Assembly (NCBI GenBank): GCA_021785035.1
Contig: JAJYGP010000024.1
Coordinates: 1 to 40,425 of the forward strand
Length of the DNA stretch: 40,425 nucleotides
Direction of reading: 5' to 3'
Source: Pseudomonadota bacterium
GTDB lineage: Bacteria; Pseudomonadota; Gammaproteobacteria; Acidiferrobacterales; Acidiferrobacteraceae
Positions 25,579-36,507 of this stretch are shown here, piece after piece. Position 1 is the stretch's first letter. The number at the start of each line of letters is the position of its first letter. A model generated the notes under the pieces. It did not search any database. It was given only the letters and a program-made list of their open reading frames with translations, and was not told the DNA's origin. A program made the position numbers and the translations under genes.

Positions 25579-26045
25579 AAGGCGTTCTCGATAAGGGTTG
25601 GGTCGTGACGTCGGCCGACAAGATCATCAATTGGACGCGCACGGGGTCCCTTTGGCCGATGACATTTGGTTTGGCATGCTGTGCGGTCGAGATGATGCAT
25701 GCTGGGGCTTCGCGCTATGATCTGGACCGCTTCGGTGTTTTGTTCCGGCCGAGCCCGCGACAATCGGACGTGATGATCGTAGCCGGAACATTAGTGAATA
25801 AGATGGCCCCGGCCTTACGGAAGGTCTATGACCAGATGGCGGAGCCGCGTTGGGTTATCTCCATGGGTTCCTGCGCCAACGGAGGTGGTTATTATCATTA
25901 TTCTTATTCGGTCGTGCGCGGATGCGACCGTATCGTTCCCGTAGACGTTTACGTGCCAGGATGCCCGCCGACGGCGGAAGCGCTTCTCTACGGCATTATC
26001 CAACTTCAGAACAAGATTCGGCGCACGAATACGATCGCGCGCTGA
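25569..26045 (+). CDS. nuoB: NADH-quinone oxidoreductase subunit B (cluster N2)
   Basis: A 158-residue peripheral subunit that holds the terminal [4Fe-4S] cluster N2, the electron donor to quinone. Ligands are the tandem cysteines C37-C38 (LACCAVEMM), C102 (GSCANGG) and C132 ([10 protein letters not shown]). The ATG at 25569 has AAAGGAG seven bases upstream; a start at 25548 would lie deeper within nuoA. It overlaps nuoA by 10 bp, which suggests translational coupling. Confidence 0.97.
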   Translation: MGVEGVLDKGWVVTSADKIINWTRTGSLWPMTFGLACCAVEMMHAGASRYDLDRFGVLFRPSPRQSDVMIVAGTLVNKMAPALRKVYDQMAEPRWVISMGSCANGGGYYHYSYSVVRGCDRIVPVDVYVPGCPPTAEALLYGIIQLQNKIRRTNTIAR

Positions 26046-26069
26046 GAACAGATTAAGGCTCCCCTTATC

Positions 26070-26666
26070 ATGACCACGCACGAGGCCTTCCTCGACTACG
26101 CCCAAAAAACGCTCGGCGCGTCCGTTGTGGCGTCTAAGATCGAGCACGGCGAAATAACTTTCGAGATTGCCCGCGAAAGCTGGGTAGAAGCCTGCCTTCG
26201 GCTGCGCGACGACGCTCGTTTTGGTTTCGAGCAGTTGATCGATCTTTGCGGAGTCGATTATCTCTCATATAAGGAACAGGAGCTTTGTGGCCCCCGGTTT
26301 GCAGTGGTTGCGCACTTGCTGTCGCTTCGGGACAACAGGCGCCTGCGCGTGCGGACGTTTTTGGCTGATGATCAGCCGGTCCTGGCCTCGCTGGTCCCTG
26401 TTTGGGCGTCCGCCGACTGGTACGAGCGGGAGGCCTTCGATTTGTTCGGCGTGATCTTCACGGGTCACAAGGACCTGCGGCGGCTGTTGACGGATTATGG
26501 GTTCGTGGGACACCCCTTTCGCAAGGACTTTCCTTTGAGCGGACGCGTGGAAATGCGTTATGACCCGGACAAGAAACGCGTAGTCTACGAGCCAGTGAGT
26601 ATCGAGCCGCGCGTTCTGGTGCCACGAGTGATTCGCGAGGAGGGCTACGGTGGCAGAGATTCGTAA
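26070..26666 (+). CDS. nuoC: NADH-quinone oxidoreductase subunit C
   Basis: A 198-residue peripheral-arm subunit (30-kDa type). The signature [19 protein letters not shown] and the later [12 protein letters not shown] are diagnostic. nuoC is a separate gene here, not fused to nuoD as in E. coli. It overlaps nuoD by 17 bp. Confidence 0.96.
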   Translation: MTTHEAFLDYAQKTLGASVVASKIEHGEITFEIARESWVEACLRLRDDARFGFEQLIDLCGVDYLSYKEQELCGPRFAVVAHLLSLRDNRRLRVRTFLADDQPVLASLVPVWASADWYEREAFDLFGVIFTGHKDLRRLLTDYGFVGHPFRKDFPLSGRVEMRYDPDKKRVVYEPVSIEPRVLVPRVIREEGYGGRDS

Positions 26667-27903
26667 TTACACCATGAACTTCGGACCGCAGCACCCCGCG
26701 GCTCACGGGGTGCTGCGTCTGGTTCTAGAACTCGATGGCGAGGTGATTGAGCGCGCCGATCCGCATATCGGGCTCTTGCATCGGGCGACCGAGAAGCTCG
26801 CCGAAAGTAAGCCCTATAATCAATCAATTCCGTACATGGACCGGCTCGATTACGTGTCCATGATGTGCAACGAACACGCCTACGTCATGGCGCTTGAAAA
26901 GCTCCTGAAGGTCGAGCCGCCGGTTCGGGCCCAATACATTCGAGTCATGTTTGACGAGGTGACTAGAATTTTGAACCATCTGCTGTGGCTGGGGGCACAC
27001 GCTCTTGATATTGGAGCCATGACGGTTTTTCTGTATGCGTTCCGCGAACGCGAAGACTTGATGGACGTGTATGAGGCGGTTTCCGGAGCGCGCATGCACG
27101 CCGCTTATTATCGGGTGGGGGGCGTGTACCGCGACCTTCCGGATACCATGCCGCACTACAGCGTGTCGCGCTGGCATGACGAGAAGGATGTAGCGCGCAT
27201 GAATGCCAATCGCCAAGGCAGCCTGCTCGATTTCTTGGCCGACTTCTGCCAGCGCTTCCCGGGTTATGTGGACGAATACGAAACCTTATTGACGGACAAT
27301 CGCATCTGGAAGCAGCGCACGGTCGGGATCGGCGTTGTGACGCCTGAGCGGGCTCTGCAGTTGGGCTTTACGGGTCCAATGCTAAGAGGATCCGGGGTGG
27401 AGTGGGATTTGCGCAAAAAGCAGCCTTACGAGGTCTATGATCAGCTTGATTTCGATATACCGGTAGGCGTCCACGGCGATTGCTATGATCGCTATCTCGT
27501 GCGTGTCGAGGAGATGCGCCAATCGAATCGCATCGTCTCACAATGCATAGACTGGCTGCGCAAAAATCCGGGCCCCGTGATTGCCAGCAATCATAAGATC
27601 GTGCCGCCCTCGCGCGAGGAGATGAAGGGTGACATGGAATCCTTGATCCATCACTTCAAACTTTTCACCGAGGGCTATTCGGTGCCCGAGGGCGAGGCCT
27701 ACGCCGCTATCGAGCATCCCAAGGGCGAGTTTGGGATTTATATGATCTCGGACGGCGCCAATAAGCCGTTCCGGCTTAAGATTCGGGCGCCGGGCTTTCC
27801 TCATCTTGCGGCCTTGGATGAAATGGCCCGCGGGCACATGATAGCGGATGTCGTCGCTATCATCGGGACCCAAGATATCGTGTTCGGTGAGATTGACCGG
27901 TAG
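26650..27903 (+). CDS. nuoD: NADH-quinone oxidoreductase subunit D
   Basis: A 417-residue 49-kDa-type subunit that forms the quinone pocket together with NuoB. The GTG start at 26650 gives [20 protein letters not shown], as in homologues, with GAGGAGG upstream; an ATG at 26674 would remove that conserved start. The [14 protein letters not shown] segment and the C-terminal [12 protein letters not shown] are conserved. It is related to the large subunit of [NiFe] hydrogenases but has lost the nickel cysteines. Confidence 0.97.
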   Translation: MAEIRNYTMNFGPQHPAAHGVLRLVLELDGEVIERADPHIGLLHRATEKLAESKPYNQSIPYMDRLDYVSMMCNEHAYVMALEKLLKVEPPVRAQYIRVMFDEVTRILNHLLWLGAHALDIGAMTVFLYAFREREDLMDVYEAVSGARMHAAYYRVGGVYRDLPDTMPHYSVSRWHDEKDVARMNANRQGSLLDFLADFCQRFPGYVDEYETLLTDNRIWKQRTVGIGVVTPERALQLGFTGPMLRGSGVEWDLRKKQPYEVYDQLDFDIPVGVHGDCYDRYLVRVEEMRQSNRIVSQCIDWLRKNPGPVIASNHKIVPPSREEMKGDMESLIHHFKLFTEGYSVPEGEAYAAIEHPKGEFGIYMISDGANKPFRLKIRAPGFPHLAALDEMARGHMIADVVAIIGTQDIVFGEIDR

Positions 27904-27908
27904 AATTT

Positions 27909-28379
27909 ATGTTGTCTAAAGAGTCGTTAGCGAAGATTGACCTGGAAGTGGCCAAATACCCGTCCGAGCATAAGCAGTCGGCGGTCATCGCCGCTTTGCA
28001 TATAGCTCAGGATGAGCACGGTTGGCTCAGCGTCCCGCTTATGGACTATGTCGCGGACCTTTTGAGTATGCGTCCGATCCAGGTCTACGAGGTCGCGAGC
28101 TTCTACTCGATGTACGATTTGAAGCCGATTGGACGCCATAAGATTTCGGTATGCACGAACATTTCTTGCCTCTTGCGGGGTAGTGACGACGTTGTGGCGC
28201 ATTTGAAAGACCGGCTCGGTATCGGCTTTGGCGAAACGACGGCCGATGGGCGGTTCACGCTAAAAGAAGTGGAGTGTCTTGCGGCCTGCGGGGGCGCGCC
28301 GATGTTTCAGATAGGTAAGGTGTACTACGAGAATCTGACGCCGGAGCGCATCGATGAAATTCTTGCGGGTTTGGAGTGA
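27909..28379 (+). CDS. nuoE: NADH-quinone oxidoreductase subunit E (cluster N1a)
   Basis: A 156-residue thioredoxin-fold subunit of the NADH module. The [2Fe-2S] cluster N1a ligands are C82 and C87 (VCTNISC) and C123 and C127 (CLAACGGAP). An N-terminal helical part contains [12 protein letters not shown]. The ribosome-binding site is weak, so coupling to nuoD (5-bp gap) is likely. The stop TGA lies two bases before the nuoF ATG. Confidence 0.96.
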   Translation: MLSKESLAKIDLEVAKYPSEHKQSAVIAALHIAQDEHGWLSVPLMDYVADLLSMRPIQVYEVASFYSMYDLKPIGRHKISVCTNISCLLRGSDDVVAHLKDRLGIGFGETTADGRFTLKEVECLAACGGAPMFQIGKVYYENLTPERIDEILAGLE

Positions 28380-28381
28380 CG

Positions 28382-29659
28382 ATGGCTAACGAAGTCTGCT
28401 TACCTCATCGACACAGCGACCGTCCTTGGGTTTTGAGCGTATATGAGGGCGACGGCGGTTATGCCGCTTGGCGACGCATCTTGAGCGAAAAGACGCCTGC
28501 GGACGAGATTATCAACGAAATTAAGAAGTCGGTGCTTCGGGGGCGCGGCGGCGCGGGTTTTCCGACCGGACTCAAGTGGAGTTTTATGCCGCGTAGCGCC
28601 CCCGGCCAGAAATACATCGTGTGTAATTCCGACGAGGGTGAACCCGGCACATTTAAGGACCGCGATATCCTGCGCTATAACCCCCATGCGCTTATCGAGG
28701 GTATGGCGATAGCCGGCTACACAATCGGAGCGACCATTGGCTATAACTATGTTCGGGGCGAGTTCCATGAACCGATAGAACGCTTTGAGGAGGCCTTAGC
28801 CGAAGCGCGGGCTGCGGGTCTTATTGGAAAAAATATCCTGGGCACGGGGATCGATTTCGAGCTCTTTACGCACCGCGGCGCGGGCGCCTATATCTGCGGC
28901 GAGGAGACAGCCTTACTGGAATCTTTGGAAGGCAAAAAGGGGCAGCCGCGCTTTAAGCCCCCGTTTCCGGCTAGCTATGGCTTGTATGGCCGTCCCACTA
29001 CCATCAATAACACCGAGACGCTGGCGTCCGTACCGGCGATTTTGCGCCACGGGGGCCAGTGGTTCTTAGGGCTTGGTAAGCCGAATAATGGCGGCCCCAA
29101 GATCTTTTCGGTGTCGGGACACGTCAATCGCCCCGGAAACTACGAGGTCCCCTTGGGTACGCCGTTCGCAAAGTTGCTCGAGATGGCAGGTGGTGTCTGG
29201 CGCGGACGGAAGTTGAAGGCGGTGATTCCTGGCGGCTCGTCGGTCCCGGTTTTGCGGGGCGAGGTCATGATGGATCTCACCATGGATTACGACGCGCTTT
29301 CCAAGGCCGGTAGTATGCTGGGTGCTGGATCCGTCATTATCATGGACGATTCCACCTGCATGGTGCGGGCGCTCGAACGCATTTCTCATTTTTATTATGA
29401 GGAATCCTGCGGCCAGTGCACGCCGTGCCGGGAAGGGACGGGCTGGCTTTCGAGGGTATTGCACCGCATAGAACACGGCGAGGGCCGTGCCAACGACCTC
29501 GATCTGCTCGTCGACATGGCGAAAAAGATCGAAGGGCGCACGATTTGTGCCTTAGGTGACGCAGCCGCTCTGCCGGTCGTCAGCTTTATCAAGAATTTCC
29601 GCGAAGAGTTCGAGTACCACATTCAACACCAGCGCTGCCAAGTTACGCTTGCGGCCTAA
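28382..29659 (+). CDS. nuoF: NADH-quinone oxidoreductase subunit F (NADH/FMN site, cluster N3)
   Basis: A 425-residue flavoprotein where NADH is oxidised. The glycine-rich FMN/NADH loop [15 protein letters not shown] starts at 54, and [18 protein letters not shown] follows. Cluster N3 cysteines are C343, C346 and C349 ([12 protein letters not shown]) plus C389 (ICALGD). The ATG at 28382 has GGAG five bases before it; a GTG at 28376 would overlap that site and nuoE, so the ATG is preferred. Confidence 0.97.
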   Translation: MANEVCLPHRHSDRPWVLSVYEGDGGYAAWRRILSEKTPADEIINEIKKSVLRGRGGAGFPTGLKWSFMPRSAPGQKYIVCNSDEGEPGTFKDRDILRYNPHALIEGMAIAGYTIGATIGYNYVRGEFHEPIERFEEALAEARAAGLIGKNILGTGIDFELFTHRGAGAYICGEETALLESLEGKKGQPRFKPPFPASYGLYGRPTTINNTETLASVPAILRHGGQWFLGLGKPNNGGPKIFSVSGHVNRPGNYEVPLGTPFAKLLEMAGGVWRGRKLKAVIPGGSSVPVLRGEVMMDLTMDYDALSKAGSMLGAGSVIIMDDSTCMVRALERISHFYYEESCGQCTPCREGTGWLSRVLHRIEHGEGRANDLDLLVDMAKKIEGRTICALGDAAALPVVSFIKNFREEFEYHIQHQRCQVTLAA

Positions 29660-29676
29660 GGAGCGCGGGGGAGCCA

Positions 29677-32031
29677 ATGCTACATATAGAAATTGACGGC
29701 AAAAAGCTCGCGGTGGAAGAGGGGGCCATGGTGATAGAGGCCGCCGAGGCGGCGGGGATCTATATCCCCCGGTTTTGTTATCACAAAAAGCTCTCTGTCG
29801 CCGCCAATTGCCGGATGTGCCTCGTCGAAGTCGAAAGAGTCGCGAAGCCGGTGCCGGCTTGCGCTACGCCTGTGACTGAAGGGATGCGAGTCTTTACTCG
29901 GTCGGAAAAGACCACGGGCGCGCAAAAAGGGGTCATGGAGTTTTTGCTGATCAATCACCCCCTCGATTGTCCGATTTGTGATCAAGGCGGCGAATGCGAG
30001 TTGCAAGACCTTGCTGTCGGCTACGGGCGGGACGTGTCGCGGTATCAAGAAGCGAAGCGCATAGTTAAGGATCAGGATCTCGGCCCCTTCATTGCTACCG
30101 ATATGACTCGCTGCATTCAATGTACACGCTGCGTGCGATTCGGACAGGAGATCGCGGGCATTATGGAGCTTGGGGCAACAGGCCGCGGCGAACACATGCG
30201 CATCGGCACCTATGTCGAGTCGACGGTCGATTCTGAGCTGTCCGGCAATATGATCGACATCTGTCCCGTTGGCGCCCTGACTTCCAAGCCATTTCGTTAT
30301 TCCGCGCGTCCCTGGGAGCTTTCTGAGCACGCTTCGATCAGTCCCCACGACTGCGTTGGCGCGAATCTGATCGTCGAGACTCGGCGCAATAAGGTAATGC
30401 GAGTGCTGCCCCGTGAAAACGAGGAGGTCAACGAGGTCTGGTTGTCCGATCGCGACCGGTTTAGCTATACCGCTCTTAATGGTTCGGACCGTCTGGATGT
30501 GCCGATGATGAGAGTCGGCGACACCTGGAAGGAGATTGATTGGGATGTGGCCTTAGATAAGGTGGCCGAGGGCTTGCGTCAAGTGGTTACGCATCACGGG
30601 GCCGACGCTCTGGGGGCCCTGGCCTCGCCCCAAATCACGGTTGAAGAGGGTTATTTGCTGCAGCAGTTGGTCCGCGGACTGGGCTCTGAGAACGTCGATC
30701 ATCGGTTGCGCGGCACGGATTTTTGCGATGATGCTGGTGCTCCGCCCTTTCCTTGGCTTGGCCAACGGATCGACGAGTTGGAGCACAAAGACGCCTTCTT
30801 GTTGATCGGTAGCAATATCCGCAAAGACCAACCCCTGCTTGGCCATAGGCTGCGCAAGGCGTTCCTCGACGGAGCAAAGATCGGAGTCATAAATCCGATA
30901 GATTTTCCGTTTACATTCGACGTGACAGATAAGGTCATCGTGTCTCCAAGTCGGATACCCGCGGCCTTGGGCCGGCTTGTGCGAGCGGTCGCGGCCCACA
31001 GTCATCGTGAACTGCCGCCGGACGTGGCGCGCTTCACAAACGACCTACATCCAGGTCCGGTCGAGACCCGGATGGCCGACTGGCTCTGTGCAGCAAGGCA
31101 TCCCTCGATTTTTCTGGGCCCGCTCGTGGAGCATCACCCGCAGGCTGCCCTTATCCGCGCCTTGGCGCAATGCTTGAGTGATCTTATGAAGGCGGTTCTC
31201 GGTCATTTGCCCTTGGGCAACTCGGCTGGGGCTTGGCTTGCCGGCGTGGTGCCTCAAAGGGGGCCTATGGGTGCGCCCAGGGCCAAGCCTGGGCGCAACG
31301 CGTTTGCGATGCTCGATGGCAGCTTGAAAGGTCTTCTCTTGATGGATGCCGAACCGGTGCGGGATAGCGCCGATGGCGGCCGGGCCTTGGCAGCGTTGCA
31401 AAAAGCCGAGTTTGTCGTGTCTTTGTCGGTATTCCGCTCGGAGGCCCTGGACTACGCCCATATCGTTTTGCCGCTGGCGCCCTTTACCGAGACCGCCGGC
31501 ACTTTTGTGAATGCTGAAGGCCGTTGGCAGCCCTTTGAAGCCGCGGTCGATCCGCGCGCTGAGGCCCGCCCGGGTTGGAAGATCCTCCGGGTTTTGGCCG
31601 GAAAGCTTGGGATAGCGGGTTGTGCCGTGGACTCACCGGATGAGGTCCGGACGATCCTAAAGACCACGACCGTCGAGCCTAAGGCCCATTACGTCTCTTT
31701 GCCGTTGCCACCGACCCCCCCAGTCCCCGCCGAGTTTGAACGGATCGCGGTGGTCGCGCTTTATGATTCTGACAGTATCGTGCGTCATTCGGATGTTGTT
31801 CACAGGAGCAAGGATCATGGCGAGGCCGCCCTTTATCTCAATAAACGGGAAGCGGAAGGTCGTGGGCTCGCGGCTGGCGGGGATGCGCGGGTGACCATGG
31901 GCGGCGTGCATCTGACCCTCGAGGTTCGTATCGACGGCCAAGTCCCCGATGGCGCCGCTTCTATCCCAGCGGCTCTGCGAACGACGGCACTTCTGCCCTT
32001 GTCGGGGGCGCTGTCAGTGAGTCGAGCGTAG
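29677..32031 (+). CDS. nuoG: NADH-quinone oxidoreductase subunit G
   Basis: A 784-residue iron-sulfur subunit. The N-terminal ferredoxin domain binds N1b (C34, C45, C48, C62). N5 is held by H94, C98, C101 and C107, and N4 by C146, C149, C152 and C196. The molybdopterin-oxidoreductase-like remainder contains only C226 where E. coli NuoG has the full set for the extra cluster N7, so N7 is probably absent. The chain of clusters carries electrons from NuoF/E to NuoI. It has an AAGGAG site upstream and lies 3 bp before nuoH. Confidence 0.96.
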   Translation: MLHIEIDGKKLAVEEGAMVIEAAEAAGIYIPRFCYHKKLSVAANCRMCLVEVERVAKPVPACATPVTEGMRVFTRSEKTTGAQKGVMEFLLINHPLDCPICDQGGECELQDLAVGYGRDVSRYQEAKRIVKDQDLGPFIATDMTRCIQCTRCVRFGQEIAGIMELGATGRGEHMRIGTYVESTVDSELSGNMIDICPVGALTSKPFRYSARPWELSEHASISPHDCVGANLIVETRRNKVMRVLPRENEEVNEVWLSDRDRFSYTALNGSDRLDVPMMRVGDTWKEIDWDVALDKVAEGLRQVVTHHGADALGALASPQITVEEGYLLQQLVRGLGSENVDHRLRGTDFCDDAGAPPFPWLGQRIDELEHKDAFLLIGSNIRKDQPLLGHRLRKAFLDGAKIGVINPIDFPFTFDVTDKVIVSPSRIPAALGRLVRAVAAHSHRELPPDVARFTNDLHPGPVETRMADWLCAARHPSIFLGPLVEHHPQAALIRALAQCLSDLMKAVLGHLPLGNSAGAWLAGVVPQRGPMGAPRAKPGRNAFAMLDGSLKGLLLMDAEPVRDSADGGRALAALQKAEFVVSLSVFRSEALDYAHIVLPLAPFTETAGTFVNAEGRWQPFEAAVDPRAEARPGWKILRVLAGKLGIAGCAVDSPDEVRTILKTTTVEPKAHYVSLPLPPTPPVPAEFERIAVVALYDSDSIVRHSDVVHRSKDHGEAALYLNKREAEGRGLAAGGDARVTMGGVHLTLEVRIDGQVPDGAASIPAALRTTALLPLSGALSVSRA

Positions 32032-32034
32032 GCT

Positions 32035-33081
32035 ATGGGATCCTTAGGGACATTATGGGTCAGCTTTCCCGCTTGGTCGCAGATTCTGTTGTGGGATCTC
32101 TTGAAAATCGTTGCCATCGTTGTGCCGCTCATGCTGAGTGTCGCCTACCTGACCTTTGCAGAGCGTAAAGTGATTAGCTATATGCAGGTGCGAGTCGGCC
32201 CGAACAGGGTCGGCCCCCGTGGCTGGCTCCAGCCCATCGCCGACGCCTTAAAGCTGCTCTTAAAAGAGATCATTGTCCCGACCGGCGCAAACAAGATCTT
32301 GTTTGTGCTGGCCCCGGTACTTGCGATTATGCCGGCGCTCGTTGCCTGGGCGGTTGTTCCGTTCACGCCGAGCCTCGTGTTGGCCAATGTCAACGCCGGG
32401 CTTTTGTTTGTTCTGGCAGTAACTTCCATGGGGGTCTACGGAGTCGTCATTGCCGGTTGGGCGTCAAACTCCAAGTATGCCTTTTTGGGTTCGTTGCGGT
32501 CAGCGGCCCAAATCGTGGCCTATGAGATTGCCATGGGCTTTGCGCTCGTAGGCGTCCTCATGGCCGCCGGGACCCTGAACCTGCGTAAAATCACTTTGGC
32601 TCAGTCTGGCGGCTTCTGGCATTGGTTATTTTTGCCGCTTTTCCCCCTTTTTATCGTGTATTTCATTTCGGGGGTCGCGGAAACCAACCGACTTCCGTTC
32701 GATGTCGCCGAGGGAGAGTCGGAGATTGTGGCAGGCTTCCATGTCGAGTATTCAGGCATGACGTTTGCGCTTTTCTTTCTCGCCGAATACGCCAATATGA
32801 TACTGTTGTCGGCATTGACCACGGTTTTATTTCTTGGCGGGTGGCTGTCGCCGTTCGATTTTGCGCCATTTACGTGGGTTCCGCCGTTTGTCTGGTTTTT
32901 GCTCAAAGTCAGCACCGTGCTGTTCCTATATCTGTGGCTGCGCGCAACCTTCCCGCGTTACCGCTACGACCAGATTATGCGGTTAGGTTGGAAGGTTTTG
33001 ATCCCCGTCACCCTCGTTTGGATAGGGGTGATGGGCGTGGTGATATTTTTTACGCCATGGGCTTTCTTGTTCTATCGGTAG
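32035..33081 (+). CDS. nuoH: NADH-quinone oxidoreductase subunit H
   Basis: A 348-residue membrane subunit with about eight transmembrane helices, at the junction of the quinone pocket and the membrane arm. The signature [20 protein letters not shown] and the acidic loop [19 protein letters not shown] are both intact; the second contains the charged residues that link quinone chemistry to proton movement. Length fits bacterial NuoH. nuoI follows after 10 bp. Confidence 0.97.
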   Translation: MGSLGTLWVSFPAWSQILLWDLLKIVAIVVPLMLSVAYLTFAERKVISYMQVRVGPNRVGPRGWLQPIADALKLLLKEIIVPTGANKILFVLAPVLAIMPALVAWAVVPFTPSLVLANVNAGLLFVLAVTSMGVYGVVIAGWASNSKYAFLGSLRSAAQIVAYEIAMGFALVGVLMAAGTLNLRKITLAQSGGFWHWLFLPLFPLFIVYFISGVAETNRLPFDVAEGESEIVAGFHVEYSGMTFALFFLAEYANMILLSALTTVLFLGGWLSPFDFAPFTWVPPFVWFLLKVSTVLFLYLWLRATFPRYRYDQIMRLGWKVLIPVTLVWIGVMGVVIFFTPWAFLFYR

Positions 33082-33091
33082 CGGGGCTCCT

Positions 33092-33580
33092 ATGAAAGCG
33101 ATACGGAAATACCTGCATAGCTTCCTTCTCGTCGAGCTCCTGCGTGGCATGGCGCTCACGGGCCGTCATCTCTTTGCCCGCAAAATCACTGTGCAGTATC
33201 CGGACGAACGCACGCCACAGTCGCCACGCTTTCGGGGGCTGCACGCCCTGCGACGCTACCCAAACGGTGAAGAGCGCTGTATCGCCTGCAAGCTGTGCGA
33301 GGCGGTGTGTCCAGCGCTTGCCATCACCATAGACTCTGAACAGCGCGCCGACGGGACGCGGCGAACGACCCGCTATGACATTGATCTCACAAAATGTATA
33401 TTCTGCGGGTTTTGCGAGGAATCCTGCCCGGTTGATTCGATCGTCGAAACGCGCGTCATCGATTATCACGGCGAGCATCGGGGAGATCTGCTCTACACGA
33501 AGGATATGCTGCTCGCAATCGGGGATAAATACGAGAAAGAGATCGCAGCAGATAGGGCGGCCGATGCCCGCTATCGCTAG
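33092..33580 (+). CDS. nuoI: NADH-quinone oxidoreductase subunit I (clusters N6a/N6b)
   Basis: A 162-residue ferredoxin-like subunit. Two CXXCXXCXXXCP motifs bind [4Fe-4S] clusters: [12 protein letters not shown] (C63, C66, C69, C73) and [12 protein letters not shown] (C102, C105, C108, C112). An amphipathic N-terminus anchors it to the membrane arm. It passes electrons from NuoG to N2 in NuoB. Confidence 0.97.
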   Translation: MKAIRKYLHSFLLVELLRGMALTGRHLFARKITVQYPDERTPQSPRFRGLHALRRYPNGEERCIACKLCEAVCPALAITIDSEQRADGTRRTTRYDIDLTKCIFCGFCEESCPVDSIVETRVIDYHGEHRGDLLYTKDMLLAIGDKYEKEIAADRAADARYR

Positions 33581-33595
33581 AGCCTAGGACCCAAA

Positions 33596-34201
33596 ATGAC
33601 GTTTGAGAGCCTCGTCTTTTATTTTTTTTCGGCCGTACTGCTGTGGTCGGCGGCGATGGTCGTGACTATTCGTAATCCGGTCAAGGCGGCCTTGTTTTTG
33701 GTGCTTGCCTTCGTGAGTGCCGCGTCCCTTTGGATGCTGGTGGAGGCGGAGTTTCTGGCAATCGTACTGGTGCTCGTCTATGTGGGCGCAGTCATGGTGC
33801 TATTTCTTTTTGTGGTCATGATGATCGACGTCAATCTCGCGGAGTTGCGACAGGGTTTCGGGGACTACCTTCCGCTCGGCGGCTTGGTTGCTGTCCTTAT
33901 GGTTGTCGAAATGGCGATCGCCGTCGGACCGGCTCAGTTTGGTCTTCATAAAGTCCCGATTCCGGCAGCCCTTGGCAGCCACTACAGCAATACCCGCGCT
34001 TTGGGTGAGCTTTTGTACACGGTGTATGTCTATCCGTTCGAGGTCGCCGCGGTGATTCTCCTTGTTGCGATCATTGCCGCCATTGCCTTGACGATGCGTA
34101 GGCGGCCGGATACCAAGTATCAGAACCCCGCCCAGCAGGTCAATGTCCAGGCGCGCGATCGGCTGCGCATCATTAAAATGCCAACAGAGCATAAGAGTTA
34201 G
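33596..34201 (+). CDS. nuoJ: NADH-quinone oxidoreductase subunit J
   Basis: A 201-residue membrane subunit with five hydrophobic helices. The conserved [17 protein letters not shown] and [18 protein letters not shown] (the helix with a pi-bulge in known structures) are present. NuoJ lines the central axis of charged residues in the membrane arm. Its C-terminal 35 residues are soluble, polar and variable. Confidence 0.95.
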   Translation: MTFESLVFYFFSAVLLWSAAMVVTIRNPVKAALFLVLAFVSAASLWMLVEAEFLAIVLVLVYVGAVMVLFLFVVMMIDVNLAELRQGFGDYLPLGGLVAVLMVVEMAIAVGPAQFGLHKVPIPAALGSHYSNTRALGELLYTVYVYPFEVAAVILLVAIIAAIALTMRRRPDTKYQNPAQQVNVQARDRLRIIKMPTEHKS

Positions 34202-34235
34202 CGATGAAGAAGGATGTCAGGGGAGGGTGGGGCAC

Positions 34236-34541
34236 GTGGTATCGCTTTCAGATTATCTGATTTTAGCCGCCGCTCTCTTTGCGATTGGCATCGTGGGCGT
34301 GTTTCTCAATCGGAAGAACCTTGTAGTTCTTCTGATGGCGATTGAGCTCATTTTGCTTGCGGTCAACATTAATTTTATTGCCTTTTCGCATTATCTTTGG
34401 GGCCTATCTGGCCAAGTGTTTGTGTTTTTTATCCTCACCGTGGCTGCGGCGGAATCCGCCATTGGTCTTGCGATCCTGATCGTTTTATTTCGCAACCGGC
34501 GCACGATCAACGTCGATGACTTCGACACCTTAAGGGGATAG
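34236..34541 (+). CDS. nuoK: NADH-quinone oxidoreductase subunit K
   Basis: A 101-residue, three-helix membrane subunit. The start is GTG at 34236, giving [23 protein letters not shown] lies about nine bases upstream. The frame is open further upstream into nuoJ but that part is not family-like. The essential membrane glutamates are E37 (MAIELIL) and E73 (AAAESAIG), corresponding to E36 and E72 of E. coli. nuoL follows after 4 bp. Confidence 0.95.
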   Translation: MVSLSDYLILAAALFAIGIVGVFLNRKNLVVLLMAIELILLAVNINFIAFSHYLWGLSGQVFVFFILTVAAAESAIGLAILIVLFRNRRTINVDDFDTLRG

Positions 34542-34545
34542 GGTT

Positions 34546-36507
34546 ATGCCATCATCGACCGCGCTCTATCTGGCCATTCCACTCGCTTGCCTGCTTGGTT
34601 CTCTTATCACCGGGCTCTTGGGGTCTAAGCTCGGGAATAAGTGGTCGCATCGCATCCCGATCCTAGGCGTCGGGGTGGCGTTTGCTTTGTCGGCAGGTTT
34701 CGCCTTGCCGCGGGTCTTGAAGGGGCTGTGGCTGAATACCACTCTTTATACTTGGGGCCACATCGCCCATGTTCCGCTTGTCATTGGGTTTTTGATCGAT
34801 CCTCTGACGGTGACTATGATGGTCGTCGTCACGTTCGTGTCGCTTATGGTGCACATCTACACCATAGGGTATATGAAGGGCGATCCCGGCTATCGACGCT
34901 TCTTCAGTTACATTTCGTTGTTTACCTTCGCGATGCTCATGCTGGTTATGGCCAACAACTTTCTGCAACTCTTCTTTGGCTGGGAGGCGGTCGGTCTGGT
35001 CTCGTATCTCCTGATCGGATTTTGGTACACGCGAGAGTCAGCCATTTTTGCCAACCTGAAGGCGTTCCTTGTCAATCGTGTCGGCGATTTCGGGTTTGTG
35101 CTGGGGATCGCGGCCATTTTTTCTGTGTTTCATAGCCTCGATTACGCGACCGTCTTCGCCCACGCGCATGACCTGGGGGCGCAGGTCTTTTCTATCGCGG
35201 GGGGCGTCTCCTGGCGTGCTATCACGGTCATCTGCATCCTCCTTTTTATCGGTGCGATGGGCAAGTCCGCGCAGATGCCGTTACATGTCTGGCTGCCGGA
35301 TTCCATGGAGGGCCCGACGCCTATCTCCGCTCTGATTCATGCCGCGACCATGGTCACAGCCGGCATTTTTATGGTAGCCCGCATGTCCCCGCTTTTTGAA
35401 TTGTCACCTGTTGCGCGCAGCGTCATTCTTGTGGTCGGCGGTTCGACGGCATTTTTCATGGCTTTGCTCGCCTTGGTGCAAACCGACATCAAGCGGGTCA
35501 TCGCCTATTCGACCTTGTCGCAGCTTGGGTACATGACCGTAGCGCTTGGGGCATCGGCTTATGCGGCCGCGATCTTTCATCTCGTGACCCACGCCTTTTT
35601 TAAGGCGCTTTTGTTCCTGGCGGCCGGATCGGTCATCATCGCCCTGCATCACGAACAGGATATGCGGAAGATGGGGGGCTTGCGCCGGTATATGCCGGTC
35701 ACTTTTGTTACGACCTGGATCGGGGCCTTGGCGCTTGCTGGCATCCCGCCGTTTGCCGGATTCTTCTCCAAGGACGCCATCATCGACGCGGTGTCACGGT
35801 CGACCTTGCCGGGCGCCGACTATGCTTTTGCAACCGTGCTCGCTGGCGTGTTTCTGACCGCGTTTTATACGTTCCGCATGGTCTTTATGGTCTTTTACGG
35901 TGAGCCACGTATGGATGCCCATGCTCGCCACCATTTGCACGAGTCACCCTGGGTCGTGACCGTGCCGCTGGCCTTGCTTGCCATACCCTCGGTGCTGGCC
36001 GGTATGGTCCTTATACGACCGCTTTTGTTTGGTTCATTCTTCCATGGCGCGATCTTCGTCTTGCCGGTCGACAACGCTTTGGCGCGTATGGCCACTCATT
36101 TCCATGGGGTTATGGCCTTTATTGGCGCAAGCTTCGCGTCTCCTCCGCTGTATCTCGCGCTCTCTGGCATGGCTACGGCCTGGTATATGTATATCTATAG
36201 GCCGGCGATCCCCAGCCTTTTGGTTAAGCGGCTGCACGGGGTGTATGAGATTCTTTGCCACAAGTACGGCTTTGACGAACTCTATATCGATGGCTTCGCC
36301 GCCGGAGCGCGCGCCCTCGGGCGCTTTCTCTGGAAGATCGGCGATATTGAACTCATAGATGGCGTCATGGTGAATGGTACCGCGAGAATGATCGGGCGCT
36401 TGGCGCGGCTCGGGCGCCGGCTCCAGTCTGGCTATATCTACCACTATGCGTTCGCTGTGATTCTTGGGCTTTTTGTGCTCATGACATTTTTCTTGCACCA
36501 CATATGA
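34546..36507 (+). CDS. nuoL: NADH-quinone oxidoreductase subunit L
   Basis: A 653-residue antiporter-like subunit, the distal proton pump of the membrane arm. Key residues are E147 (FFGWEAVGLVSYLLIGFW) and K240 (MGKSAQMPLHVWLPDSMEG), matching E144 and K229 of E. coli. HAATMVTAG and DIKRVIAYSTLSQLGYM are conserved. The C-terminal region has the long lateral helix and a last transmembrane anchor (YHYAFAVILGLFVLMTFF). The stop overlaps the nuoM start (ATGA). Confidence 0.97.
   Translation: MPSSTALYLAIPLACLLGSLITGLLGSKLGNKWSHRIPILGVGVAFALSAGFALPRVLKGLWLNTTLYTWGHIAHVPLVIGFLIDPLTVTMMVVVTFVSLMVHIYTIGYMKGDPGYRRFFSYISLFTFAMLMLVMANNFLQLFFGWEAVGLVSYLLIGFWYTRESAIFANLKAFLVNRVGDFGFVLGIAAIFSVFHSLDYATVFAHAHDLGAQVFSIAGGVSWRAITVICILLFIGAMGKSAQMPLHVWLPDSMEGPTPISALIHAATMVTAGIFMVARMSPLFELSPVARSVILVVGGSTAFFMALLALVQTDIKRVIAYSTLSQLGYMTVALGASAYAAAIFHLVTHAFFKALLFLAAGSVIIALHHEQDMRKMGGLRRYMPVTFVTTWIGALALAGIPPFAGFFSKDAIIDAVSRSTLPGADYAFATVLAGVFLTAFYTFRMVFMVFYGEPRMDAHARHHLHESPWVVTVPLALLAIPSVLAGMVLIRPLLFGSFFHGAIFVLPVDNALARMATHFHGVMAFIGASFASPPLYLALSGMATAWYMYIYRPAIPSLLVKRLHGVYEILCHKYGFDELYIDGFAAGARALGRFLWKIGDIELIDGVMVNGTARMIGRLARLGRRLQSGYIYHYAFAVILGLFVLMTFFLHHI

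Noticed and set aside
25880-25915. AT-rich TTATTATCATTATTCTTATT resembling a Fur box inside nuoB
   Set aside because: It encodes the YYHYSYS segment of NuoB and lies far from any promoter.
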